A stretch of DNA of 18,790 bases from Bacillota bacterium (lineage in GTDB: Bacteria; Bacillota; Desulfitobacteriia; Desulfitobacteriales; JAJXUE01). The position numbers and the translations under genes were made by a program. The number at the start of each line of letters is the position of its first letter. Position 1 is the first letter of the stretch. The notes under the pieces are model-generated. The model had not been told where the DNA came from and made no database searches. It saw only the letters and a list, made by a program, of their open reading frames with translations. Shown here piece after piece: positions 1 through 6,937 of the stretch. The DNA is taken from contig JAJYNB010000097.1 of NCBI GenBank assembly GCA_021786555.1, positions 1-18,790 of the forward strand, in the 5' to 3' direction.

Positions 1-1211
1 GATCTTGGAGTGACAACTTCCATTCGCCATTTAGCCTCCTGGACAGTGGCAGAGTCTTCGCCAAAAGCGATCAGGTCCATATAGTAGTAGGCTTTAAAGA
101 TCATGGCTCGCATGGCTTCGAGAGTGGCTTTTTGGCTAAGGAGCATGCGGCGGATATCCTCGTGCTGGATAATTGGTACCCGTCCGCCTTTCGGGTTGCT
201 GATCGGCCTGCCCTGAACGCGCTCTTTAGCGTACTGGACCGCATTGTTATAGGCTATAGCGGCTACCGCCAGAGCGCTGTGGCCCGTGTCAACCCTGGCA
301 ACGTTAATGATTTTGAAAATCTGGTCCATGCCCTCGCCGCAACCTCGTTCAGCGTGAGGATTGCCCAGCAGGATACCCCTGCTGCGCCCTTCCTCGCCAA
401 AGCTCAGCACTGCGGTGGCCGAACCCTTAAGTCCCATCTTCTGTTCAATTCCTACCGTTGAGACATCGTTGGGTTCTCCCAGGCTGCCGTCCTCGTTAAC
501 CCAGAGCTTGGGCACGATGAACAAGGACAAGCCTTTAGTCCCGAAGGCCGCACCGTCAACCCGGGCCAGCACCAGGTGGATGATGTTTTCCGTCAGGTCG
601 TGGTCCCCGCCGGTAATAAAACACTTGGTCCCTTTAAGCTTGTAAATTAAAGGGGCTTCCGTCGGGTAAGCCTTAGAAAGCATATCCCCCACATCAGAGC
701 CGCCCTCGGGTTCGGTGATGCACATGGTGCCGCCCCAGATTCCGGCAAACATCTTCGGTGTAAACAACTTGATTTGTTCCGGGGACCCGAAGGCCTTAAT
801 TACTGAAGCAATCCCGCCGGCTAAACCTACATAGGGTGTAAAGGCCGGGTTGGCCGCAATCATATACTCGTGCACAGCTCCGCTCAGAATTGCGGGCAGC
901 GCGCCTTCACCCTCCACATCCTTGCTACTGGAACCCCAACCTTGTGCCTGAATAAACTTGAAAGCATTGTGGAAGGACGGCGGAACGGTGACCCGGCCGT
1001 CTTGAAATACGGCCCCGATGCTATCACCGTCATCGTTGGTCGGAGCCACCACATCCTTGCACACCTTTAAGGCCTGGTCAAAGATCTGGTCTACATCATC
1101 GATACTTAGGTAATCTTTGAAACGCTTAAGACCAAGGATCTTTTCTCCGTTCAGCCATTCTTTAACGATAAATTTGTGGTCCCGGTTGCTGTATATAAAG
1201 TTACTGGCCAA
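1..1211 (-). CDS. Acyl-CoA dehydrogenase, large FadE/DmdC type (3' end cut by window edge)
   Basis: This is a flavin-dependent acyl-CoA dehydrogenase that introduces an alpha,beta double bond into an acyl-CoA. The frame stays open for 403 codons to the window edge. The family with this layout is usually about 600 residues, so the catalytic C-terminal part lies outside. Reading from TTG at 1211 gives the signature MCITEPEGGSDVGD at residues 163-176, followed by KGTKCFITGGDHDLTENI (about 193-210) and FIVPK, all typical of the long-form dehydrogenases related to FadE5 and 3-methylmercaptopropionyl-CoA dehydrogenase. The TTG start is chosen because AAAGGAGG (1226-1219) sits 7 bases upstream. It is the first intact gene after the sigma-54 promoter at 1361-1376, and its ribosome binding site touches the stop codon of the dehydrogenase remnant at 1225. 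Substrate cannot be read from sequence. Confidence 0.93.
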   Translation of the reverse strand, partial: MASNFIYSNRDHKFIVKEWLNGEKILGLKRFKDYLSIDDVDQIFDQALKVCKDVVAPTNDDGDSIGAVFQDGRVTVPPSFHNAFKFIQAQGWGSSSKDVEGEGALPAILSGAVHEYMIAANPAFTPYVGLAGGIASVIKAFGSPEQIKLFTPKMFAGIWGGTMCITEPEGGSDVGDMLSKAYPTEAPLIYKLKGTKCFITGGDHDLTENIIHLVLARVDGAAFGTKGLSLFIVPKLWVNEDGSLGEPNDVSTVGIEQKMGLKGSATAVLSFGEEGRSRGILLGNPHAERGCGEGMDQIFKIINVARVDTGHSALAVAAIAYNNAVQYAKERVQGRPISNPKGGRVPIIQHEDIRRMLLSQKATLEAMRAMIFKAYYYMDLIAFGEDSATVQEAKWRMEVVTPR

Positions 1212-1224
1212 ACTTAAGCCTCCT

Positions 1225-1319
1225 TTAGCTCAATAGTTCACGGGCAACGACCATGTACTGAATCTGGTGATTGTGGCGATACCTTCTTTGATTTGCACGA
1301 TTATCGTTTCGTAAGCCAT
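1225..1319 (-). pseudogene. Deletion remnant: enoyl-CoA hydratase start joined to acyl-CoA dehydrogenase end
   Basis: An ATG at 1319 behind a strong AAAGGAGG site opens a 29-codon frame (1319-1230). It starts MAYETIIVQIKEGIATIT, which is the usual N-terminus of a crotonase-family enoyl-CoA hydratase, and then becomes unrelated (RFSTWSLPVNY, stop). In the +1 frame, 1266-1225 reads QIQYMVVARELLS followed by TAA, which matches the usual C-terminus of a short-chain acyl-CoA dehydrogenase (GTNQIQ..VIAREL). The simplest reading is that one deletion removed nearly all of a hydratase gene and a dehydrogenase gene and joined their outer ends near position 1266. Promoter, ribosome binding site and the downstream gene's ribosome binding site are intact, so the transcript still reaches the 1211 gene. 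The family matches rest on short stretches judged by eye. A functional short leader peptide is a less likely alternative. Confidence 0.72.
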
Positions 1320-1360
1320 TTGCACTACCTCCTTTAAACCACATCCTATTACAAGAATCA

Positions 1361-1376
1361 TGCCAACCGACTGCCA
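1361..1376 (-). promoter_or_regulatory. Sigma-54 (-24/-12) promoter of the acyl-CoA dehydrogenase transcript
   Basis: The minus strand reads TGGCAGTCGGTTGGCA. GG and GC are separated exactly as in the -24/-12 consensus TGGCAC-N5-TTGCA (12 bases from the first G of GG to the G of GC). The predicted start is near 1350, about 30 bases before the ATG at 1319. A gene for a sigma-54 activator ends just upstream at 1529, which supports the call. The -12 element has TGGCA rather than TTGCA. Confidence 0.72.
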
Positions 1377-1398
1377 AGCGAAAAAATGATTAATTTAA

Positions 1399-1438
1399 TA
1401 AAAAATCCCCCGGGTTGACCATCAGAACCCCGGGGGAA
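1399..1438 (-). terminator. Rho-independent terminator of the sigma-54 activator gene
   Basis: A GC-rich inverted repeat pairs 1407-1416 with 1426-1436 (CCCCCGGG-type arms with one bulged base, 9-base loop). On the minus strand it is followed directly by a T-run at 1405-1400. It lies about 90 bases after the activator stop codon and just upstream of the 1361-1376 promoter, so it separates the two transcripts. Confidence 0.8.
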
Positions 1439-1458
1439 TTTGAACCATATGTGTGCAA

Positions 1459-1501
1459 CTGATACAAAAGAACACATCCTAGTAGATATAACTGTATACA
1501 A
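1459..1501. promoter_or_regulatory. Candidate activator-binding sites (tandem TTGTAT(A)CAG motifs)
   Basis: On the minus strand, TTGTATACAG (1501-1492, containing the palindrome TGTATACA) and TTGTATCAG (1467-1459) occur within longer similar stretches that begin ATGTGT and end CAGTT. They lie about 110-150 bases upstream of the predicted start of the 1361-1376 promoter, the distance expected for a sigma-54 enhancer. TTGTATCAG recurs upstream of the second sigma-54 promoter at 13321-13313. Binding by the neighbouring activator is inferred. Confidence 0.4.
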
Positions 1502-1528
1502 GAAATACACATAAACTTGTGTTGTTAA

Positions 1529-2944
1529 TTATCCGTCAGTTTTCTCTTGCTTTTCGATCCCGTACCTACGCAGTTTATCGTAAAAAGCCCGGCGTGAAAT
1601 ACCCAACGCTTTCATGGCACTGCTGCGGTTGTTGCAATTCGCCAAAGCCGCAAGGATCAGTTCTTTCTCTAGTTTCGCGATGGTGTCCTTTAAGTCATAG
1701 GGTTTATCTTTGCTGGTTTGGCATTTGTTACTCGTTGAGATCATGTTAGCAGGCAAATGCTGAATTTCAATTTGAGATCCGCTGCATACAATACTGGCAT
1801 GCTCTAAGACATTTTGTAGTTCACGCACATTTCCCGGCCAGTCGTAATCCTGTAAAACCCTGGTCACCTGTGGAGAAAGAGTCAGCTCATTGCCAGCTTC
1901 CTTTGCGAATTGGTCAAGAAACTTTTTGGCCAGGCTCTTAAGGTCATCCTTACGTTCGCGTAACGGTAACAGGTAAAGCGGTACGATATTAAGCCTGTAG
2001 TATAAATCCCGCCGGAAAGTACCTTCCTCAATCATTTTTTCCAAATCGCAATTGGTAGCGGCGATAACCCGTATGTTTAGCTTGACGGTCTTGGTGCCGC
2101 CAACCCGCTCAAATTCCTTTTCTTGCAGCACCCGCAAAAGCTTAGCCTGCATGCTTACGCTCATGTCACCAATTTCGTCCAGAAAGATGGTGCCGCCATG
2201 GGCCAGTTCGAACTTGCCAAACTTACCGCCCTTTTTTGCTCCTGTAAAAGCCCCGTCCTCAAACCCGAACAATTCACTTTCGAGTAAAGCCTCCGGTATT
2301 GCGGCACAGTTGACCTTAATTAAAGGCTTATCTTTCCGCCGGCTGCAATTATGAATTGCTCTTGCCAGAACTTCTTTGCCTACGCCACTTTCACCCCGGA
2401 TTAATACTGTACTATCCGTGCGGGCTACTTTAGCGGCTAACACCAGGGTTTCTCTTAACCGGCTGTTTTTTCCCACATATTCCTGAAATGAAAGAGGCAA
2501 CGGTTCGTGCTGCTTCAACTGCTCCTGTAAATAGTCTGCAACTCCCTTGGTGAGCTGCAGTTCCCGGGTTAACTGCACAACTTCAGATATGTTATTGAAA
2601 ATAGAAACACATCCGATAATCCTGTTCCCTTGGTAAAGGGGAAAGGTGCTGCCAACTATGTCAATGCCAACAGAATAGAGATAGCTCCTGCCGCTGTGGG
2701 TTGCTCCGGTGCGCAGAACTTCAATTGCAATGGCCTTGGGCTCAATGTGGTCAAGCCTTCGCCCCAAGACCTTTTGAACCGGCACGCCTAAAATCTTGGC
2801 ATAGGACTCGTTGGCATAGACAATTGTCGTCTCTGAATCCAAAACTAACACTACGTCATGAATATTGTCGAGGATTTCAAACAAAAGTGTCCGATCCCAT
2901 TGGGGAATCACACTGGTGGTTACGGCATTCGCCCCTACACTCAT
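1529..2944 (-). CDS. Sigma-54-dependent transcriptional activator, PAS-AAA+-Fis type
   Basis: This is an enhancer-binding protein that remodels RNA polymerase-sigma-54 at -24/-12 promoters. In the 471-residue product, a PAS sensor domain spans about residues 19-120 (LLFEILDNIHDVVLVLDSET onward). The AAA+ domain spans about 155-390, with Walker A GESGVGKE (184-191), the sigma-54 contact loop GAFTGA (231-236), Walker B GGTIFLDE (250-257) and the arginine-finger region FRRDLYYRL. A Fis-type helix-turn-helix occupies the last 40 residues (SSAMKALGISRRAFYDKLRR). There is no receiver domain, so it probably senses a ligand rather than a phosphorelay. ATG at 2944 is preferred over TTG at 2959 because GGAGG (2957-2953) sits 8 bases before the ATG and overlaps the TTG. 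It lies between the two sigma-54 promoters and is probably their activator. Confidence 0.95.
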   Translation of the reverse strand: MSVGANAVTTSVIPQWDRTLLFEILDNIHDVVLVLDSETTIVYANESYAKILGVPVQKVLGRRLDHIEPKAIAIEVLRTGATHSGRSYLYSVGIDIVGSTFPLYQGNRIIGCVSIFNNISEVVQLTRELQLTKGVADYLQEQLKQHEPLPLSFQEYVGKNSRLRETLVLAAKVARTDSTVLIRGESGVGKEVLARAIHNCSRRKDKPLIKVNCAAIPEALLESELFGFEDGAFTGAKKGGKFGKFELAHGGTIFLDEIGDMSVSMQAKLLRVLQEKEFERVGGTKTVKLNIRVIAATNCDLEKMIEEGTFRRDLYYRLNIVPLYLLPLRERKDDLKSLAKKFLDQFAKEAGNELTLSPQVTRVLQDYDWPGNVRELQNVLEHASIVCSGSQIEIQHLPANMISTSNKCQTSKDKPYDLKDTIAKLEKELILAALANCNNRSSAMKALGISRRAFYDKLRRYGIEKQEKTDG

Positions 2945-2979
2945 CCAAGCGTCCTCCAACAGCTGTACCTTTTGTAAAC

Positions 2980-2988
2980 ATTATAACA
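2980..2988 (-). promoter_or_regulatory. Extended -10 promoter of the activator gene
   Basis: The minus strand reads TGTTATAAT, a perfect extended -10 element (TGnTATAAT) for the housekeeping sigma factor. No good -35 is visible at the right distance. The predicted start near 2973 gives a leader of about 30 bases ending in the GGAGG site before the ATG at 2944. This would keep the activator expressed independently of sigma-54. Confidence 0.55.
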
Positions 2989-3053
2989 AAATACAGCGCA
3001 CTAGCCGTACCTTAATCCTCGAAAGGTTGAAATCACCCAACAAGCGGAAGATT

Positions 3054-3458
3054 TTAGCGTTTGAGACTAATCACCGCCCAACCGGACAAGACCCTATGCT
3101 GCCCGTTATTTGTTGCCTGAAGGTAACATGTTAGGCTGTCGGCAGATTTTTCTTTCACACTTCCGGAACAAATTATGCGGTCGCCGGGACGCACTACGTT
3201 CTCAAAGCGTACTTCAAACTTCGTCAGAAATCCCCGGTTGCCGATCCAATTTGTGAGCATTACACCGACCTGGGCCATTGTAAGCATGCCGGGAGCAACT
3301 ACCCCACCCAGACCGGCTTGCCCGGCATAACTTTCATCCAGGTGAATAGGATTAAAATCCCCTGAGGCCTCAGCATACTGGCGCAATTGTAGGTGACTGG
3401 GACACCACTCCCTGCCGGGAAGTTGATCGTCGATGTGATAATCAGCAAGTTGTTTCAC
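3054..3458 (-). CDS. MaoC-family hot-dog dehydratase, catalytic (HadB-like) subunit
   Basis: This is a 134-residue single hot-dog protein of the (R)-enoyl-CoA hydratase / MaoC family, which adds water to or removes it from acyl-CoA intermediates. The hydratase motif is clear: YAEASGDFNPIHLDESYA, with the expected catalytic Asp34 and His39, then GVVAPGMLTMAQVG. The start is placed at GTG 3458, because AGGAGG (3470-3465) precedes it by 6 bases. A longer frame from TTG at 3482 would put that ribosome binding site inside the coding region. The gene overlaps the end of the preceding hot-dog gene by 17 bases, which suggests translational coupling. Together the two resemble the HadA/HadB arrangement, in which one subunit is catalytic and the other binds the acyl chain. 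Confidence 0.88.
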   Translation of the reverse strand: MKQLADYHIDDQLPGREWCPSHLQLRQYAEASGDFNPIHLDESYAGQAGLGGVVAPGMLTMAQVGVMLTNWIGNRGFLTKFEVRFENVVRPGDRIICSGSVKEKSADSLTCYLQATNNGQHRVLSGWAVISLKR

Positions 3459-3852
3459 TCTCCCCCTCCTTATCCGGGGCAATCAGAGTGGAAGTGCTTG
3501 TAAATACCAGTTCGCCAATGGGGTTACGCCCTTTTGTTTCTAGCACGACAAAAGTCATCTTGCCAAGTTTACCGGTCCGTTCGTATACATCCTTAATGCA
3601 ACTGCTGTAGGTTATACTGGCCCTAACAGAAACCGGTTGATAGTAAGTAAATTTCTGTTCTCCATGAATCATTCCGGGGTACGGTAGTTCCACCCCGGAA
3701 ATATTAGCGGCCAAGAAGGCGCCCATAAAAGTGGGAGGCACCTGGTTATTGAATGGCATGCCGGCAGCCTCGGCAAACCTGCGCACTGCATCGGCCTCAA
3801 TGCGCAAAACCACTGGCTTACTCTCCCGGCCAATCAATTCTCTGCTAATCAT
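3442..3852 (-). CDS. MaoC-like hot-dog protein, non-catalytic (HadA/FAS1-like dehydratase N-domain) subunit
   Basis: This 136-residue protein resembles the N-terminal MaoC-like dehydratase domain. It has the family's HGEQKFTYYQPV stretch (residues 63-74) and an early VPPTF(M) segment (39-43), but no D-x-N-P-x-H catalytic motif. Such proteins normally form heterodimers with a catalytic hot-dog partner, here the gene at 3458-3054 that starts inside its last codons. The start ATG at 3852 has an AGGTGG ribosome binding site about 8 bases upstream. It follows the SDR gene after a 137-base gap in which I see no convincing promoter or terminator. The predicted role is dehydration or hydration of a 3-hydroxyacyl/enoyl-CoA intermediate; the substrate is unknown. 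Confidence 0.82.
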   Translation of the reverse strand: MISRELIGRESKPVVLRIEADAVRRFAEAAGMPFNNQVPPTFMGAFLAANISGVELPYPGMIHGEQKFTYYQPVSVRASITYSSCIKDVYERTGKLGKMTFVVLETKGRNPIGELVFTSTSTLIAPDKEGESETTC

Positions 3853-3989
3853 CTCTTAACCACCTTTCTTGCGAAGTCTGAAACTCTGTCCGGCAGCGAC
3901 AAACTGAAAAACCACAATGAACCTGTTCCAAAACGAACCAGTGTAAAAACATGACCGATTATTAGTTTTTGCCAGCCCAAATTAGGAAA

Positions 3990-4781
3990 TCAAGAACCCC
4001 TACGGCCCTGACTTTCTTTCTGACTGCCCAGCACGATAGTATTAAGGTGCGCGCCGCCGTCTATGTCAATTTCAGTACCATTTATAAATGCTGCCCCGTC
4101 GGAACATAGAAAAGCGACGAGATGTGCAACCTCTTCTGGTTTACCGATCCGCCGGGACGGTGTAGCAAGGACAGCCTGGTCAATGATAGCCGGCGGCATC
4201 GCCAGTACGTTTTCCGTGCCGATCAGACCGGGTAAGATTGCGTTACACGTAATTCCTTTCCGGGCATATTCAAGCGTCACGTTCCGGGTCAGTCCCAGCA
4301 GCGCGGATTTAGTTGCAGCATAACCAACCTGGTAAAGCAACCCTCCCCGTGCTGCAGATGACGCCATATTAATGATTCGGCCCCAACCTTTTTCCGCCAT
4401 TGGCTCGATAACTGCCCGAATCATGTTAAATGCCCCTGTTAAGTTCACCGCAATCTCACGCTCCCAAGCGCTGTCCTTCATTTTAGCAAGCGGGGCAATG
4501 TTGTTCACTATGCCGGCGTTATTCACGAGGCAGTCTATATGACCCAAGTTGCGGCGGATGCCTTCTACCCCATCTCTTACCTGTGCGGGATCGCTAACGT
4601 CGCCAATTGCCCAGGCAGCCTTCCTCCCGAGTTCCTGGACTACTTGCGCCGTATCTATCACCTGTTCACGCAGATCAAAGAGACCGATGTCGGCTCCTTG
4701 TTCAGCGAGAATCTTAGCACATGCCCTTCCGATCCCCTGGGCAGCACCAGATATTAGAACAACCCTACCCTTTAAGTCCAT
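3990..4781 (-). CDS. SDR-family oxidoreductase (3-oxoacyl/3-hydroxyacyl-CoA dehydrogenase-like)
   Basis: This is a 263-residue classical short-chain dehydrogenase/reductase. The nucleotide-binding SGAAQGIG is at residues 11-18, NNAG at 87-90, catalytic Ser at about 141-142, Tyr154 and Lys158 (YAATK). An acidic residue in the GLFDLRE segment after beta-2 suggests NAD(H) preference. The C-terminal FINGTEIDIDGGAHLNT is standard for the family. The gene starts 11 bases after the acyl-CoA ligase and precedes the dehydratase pair, so oxidation or reduction of a 3-hydroxy/3-oxoacyl-CoA is the likely reaction. SDR substrate specificity cannot be read from sequence, and another alcohol or ketone intermediate is possible. 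About 15 charged and polar residues follow the normal family end. Confidence 0.92.
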   Translation of the reverse strand: MDLKGRVVLISGAAQGIGRACAKILAEQGADIGLFDLREQVIDTAQVVQELGRKAAWAIGDVSDPAQVRDGVEGIRRNLGHIDCLVNNAGIVNNIAPLAKMKDSAWEREIAVNLTGAFNMIRAVIEPMAEKGWGRIINMASSAARGGLLYQVGYAATKSALLGLTRNVTLEYARKGITCNAILPGLIGTENVLAMPPAIIDQAVLATPSRRIGKPEEVAHLVAFLCSDGAAFINGTEIDIDGGAHLNTIVLGSQKESQGRRGS

Positions 4782-4792
4782 CGTTACACCCC

Positions 4793-6403
4793 TTAACTTC
4801 CATTAGTTAAGATATACATGCGTCTAAGTTCCCTTTTAAGTATTTTTCCCTGGGTATCCTTGGGAAGTTCTTCAACAAAAATTACTCGCTTTGGTACTTT
4901 ATAGCCGGCCATAGAGTCCTTACACAACTGTAAAATATCCCCTTCACCAAGTTCCTCGCCCTTTTTCGGAACCACCACAGCCGTAACAATTTCAGACCAG
5001 AACTGGTCAGGTAGACCAATCACAGCTACTTCCGCAACTTTTGGGTGCTTATAAATTACGTCCTGTACTTCGTAGGACGAGACGTTTAAGCCGCCCGTTT
5101 TGACCACATCCTTTTTCCTGTCAAAGAAAAACAGATTGCCGTCTTCGTCAATCCTTACTAAGTCACCGGTGTGGACCCAACCGTTTTTAAAATTGTTTAG
5201 GGTCTTCTCTTCGTCTTTGTAGTACCCAAACATCGTCGAAGGTCCTCTGCATACAAGCTCGCCAAATCCGATTGCGACATCGTTCTCGTCTTCGTCGACA
5301 ACCTTTGCCTCTAATGTCGTTACTGGTTTGCCAATCCAGGACGGATCCTGTCCAGGTATATCCTCGATTGTCCTAAACCATCCGACCGTTCCGAGTTGGC
5401 TGAGTTCCGATTGACCCCAGTAAGTTCCCCATTTCATGTGTGGAGCAGCCTTACTCCAAATTTCCAACATGGCCCTGGGCATGAGTCCTCCGTAAGTAAT
5501 GCACTTCTGCAAAGAGCTTAGATCTGATTGCTCAAAGCCAGGTGCTTGAGCCAATTTCTGGTAAAAAGCCGGCGTCTGTACAACAGTGGTAACCTTCTCC
5601 TGCTGAATAATTCGTAAAGCCGCTGCGGGATCAATAGTTAACGGTAAAACGATTGTCTGACCAATAACGACTGCGGCAGTAAGGGTACCCAACCCTGTTA
5701 CAGTATAAAACGGCATATAGTACAAAAAGATATCGTTTAGATTAAGACCAACATCAAGTACGAACGATAAAACTGTGGAGCTAAGATAATTGCGATGCTG
5801 AATCATTACACCCTTAGGGAAAGACTCGGTTCCGCTTGTATATATAAGCATCGCCAGGTCAGTGTCGTCTATTTCGATCTCCGGCTCAGCAGGAGGGTAA
5901 TTTTCCGAGATAAGCTGAGCAAATTCAATCCATCCCTCCGGCAGGGGCTTGCCGGTTATGTTGAAAGCAATATAATGCTTAACACTTAACATTTGATTTT
6001 TTGCTGTTTGTACCAGGTCAATCAGGTTATCTTCGACAATAAGCACTTTGGGTTCAGCATGATTTATTTGATAAGAAACTTCCTTTTCTTTAAATGTGTA
6101 GTTAACTCCTGTCAAAACAGCTCCAATTTTGGTAAGGCCAAACCAGGCAATTATATAGTGAGGAATGTTTCTTGACATGACTGCCACAATGTCGCCTTTT
6201 TGTATTCCAAGCTGCAGCATGGCATTGGCAAATCTATTAGCCTTCTCATTTATATCCTGGTAGGTGAATACGATTCTGTTCTGGTTTTGGTCATATGCAA
6301 TAACCAATGGTTTATTAGGATGCCTCCTGGCGTTTCTGCGCAAGCCATCACCAAACGCTGCCCTCCTCAGTAAATTCTTTTGTACGGTGCCGATTTGTCC
6401 CAT
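4793..6403 (-). CDS. AMP-forming acyl-CoA ligase (FadD-like)
   Basis: This is an adenylate-forming enzyme that activates a carboxylic acid to its CoA thioester with ATP. In the 536-residue product, the phosphate-binding loop is YTSGTESFPKGVM (188-200), where TES replaces the commoner TTG. WGQSE takes the place of the usual YGxTE. The hinge/A8 region reads GWVHTGDLVRIDEDGNLFF and FFDRKKDVVKTGG. The catalytic lysine motif PKDTQGKILKREL is near residue 520. The start is placed at ATG 6403 (MGQIGTVQK), because AGAGGGGG at 6419-6412 precedes it by 8 bases. An upstream in-frame TTG at 6523 lacks a well-placed ribosome binding site, and its extra 40 residues include a 28-base hairpin. It sits between the mutase genes and the SDR gene. 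Confidence 0.93.
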   Translation of the reverse strand: MGQIGTVQKNLLRRAAFGDGLRRNARRHPNKPLVIAYDQNQNRIVFTYQDINEKANRFANAMLQLGIQKGDIVAVMSRNIPHYIIAWFGLTKIGAVLTGVNYTFKEKEVSYQINHAEPKVLIVEDNLIDLVQTAKNQMLSVKHYIAFNITGKPLPEGWIEFAQLISENYPPAEPEIEIDDTDLAMLIYTSGTESFPKGVMIQHRNYLSSTVLSFVLDVGLNLNDIFLYYMPFYTVTGLGTLTAAVVIGQTIVLPLTIDPAAALRIIQQEKVTTVVQTPAFYQKLAQAPGFEQSDLSSLQKCITYGGLMPRAMLEIWSKAAPHMKWGTYWGQSELSQLGTVGWFRTIEDIPGQDPSWIGKPVTTLEAKVVDEDENDVAIGFGELVCRGPSTMFGYYKDEEKTLNNFKNGWVHTGDLVRIDEDGNLFFFDRKKDVVKTGGLNVSSYEVQDVIYKHPKVAEVAVIGLPDQFWSEIVTAVVVPKKGEELGEGDILQLCKDSMAGYKVPKRVIFVEELPKDTQGKILKRELRRMYILTNGS

Positions 6404-6446
6404 ACTGTAAACCCCCTCTGTTATCTTTTCCAGTGGATATCCCTTT

Positions 6447-6474
6447 GGCGTACGGCCACACATTTCCGCACGCC
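6447..6474 (-). other. RNA stem-loop between mutase small subunit and acyl-CoA ligase
   Basis: On the minus strand, GGCGTGCGG (6474-6466) pairs with CCGTACGCC (6455-6447) as a 9-bp stem with one G-U pair and a 10-base loop. There is no T-run after it, so it is probably not a terminator. It may be a stabilising or processing hairpin that sets the expression of the two sides of the operon. It lies in the roughly 130-base gap left once the ligase start is placed at 6403. Confidence 0.45.
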
Positions 6475-6532
6475 GGCCATTCGGCACTTTGCTTAAAGGC
6501 TGTCCGGTATCGGAACTCGACAAACCTGTTAT

Positions 6533-6937
6533 CTATTGCGCTTGTCTGCGTTGCCAACAAATTTTCTTTATGCTTGCGATAATCATCTCCCTGGTTGAGT
6601 CAGGCCCGAAGACCGCAGCAACCCCACAGTCCATCAACAGCCGGGCATCCGAAGGTGTAATTATGGAGCCGCCGGCAACTACTGCAATTCCGGCGCCTTC
6701 CTTTTGCAACAAGTCTATAAGTTCCGGAACGTACTCAATATATTCCCAAGAGTGGCAGCTCACTCCGATTATATCCACGTCTTCCTCTATAGCACTGCGG
6801 ATTATAGTCAAAGGCGTATTAAACCGGCCCAGATAAATTACTTCCATACCAGCATCACGTAACATTCTTGCGACACTTACCGCGCCCACTTCGTGTTGGT
6901 CCAAGCCCATAATTCCAATGAGAACTCGAATTTTCAT
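6533..6937 (-). CDS. B12-binding small subunit of acyl-CoA mutase
   Basis: This is a 134-residue cobalamin-binding protein matching the C-terminal domain of methylmalonyl-CoA mutase. It has the base-off/His-on signature D-x-H-x-x-G (D13-Q-H15-E-V-G18), where His15 would be the lower cobalt ligand, and the conserved GG at 89-90 (VVAGGSI). The usual S-x-L segment reads S60-C-H. The ATG at 6937 directly follows the large-subunit stop codon with no gap, and AAGGAG lies inside the end of the large-subunit gene, so the two are co-translated. Split large and small subunits are also known in isobutyryl-CoA, 2-hydroxyisobutyryl-CoA and archaeal methylmalonyl-CoA mutases. The 41-residue LGRFNTPLT region corresponds to the family's LGxxxTPE segment. 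Confidence 0.93.
   Translation of the reverse strand: MKIRVLIGIMGLDQHEVGAVSVARMLRDAGMEVIYLGRFNTPLTIIRSAIEEDVDIIGVSCHSWEYIEYVPELIDLLQKEGAGIAVVAGGSIITPSDARLLMDCGVAAVFGPDSTREMIIASIKKICWQRRQAQ

Noticed and set aside
132..1070. Plus-strand open frames across the left end.
   Set aside because: They are antisense to a continuous minus-strand acyl-CoA dehydrogenase frame with clear family motifs and resemble no protein family I recognise.
3853..3989. 137-base gap between the SDR and the first MaoC-like gene as a possible third sigma-54 promoter.
   Set aside because: I checked the GG doublets on the minus strand and found none with GC at the required spacing. No terminator hairpin with a T-run is present either, so the dehydratase genes are treated as part of the upstream operon.
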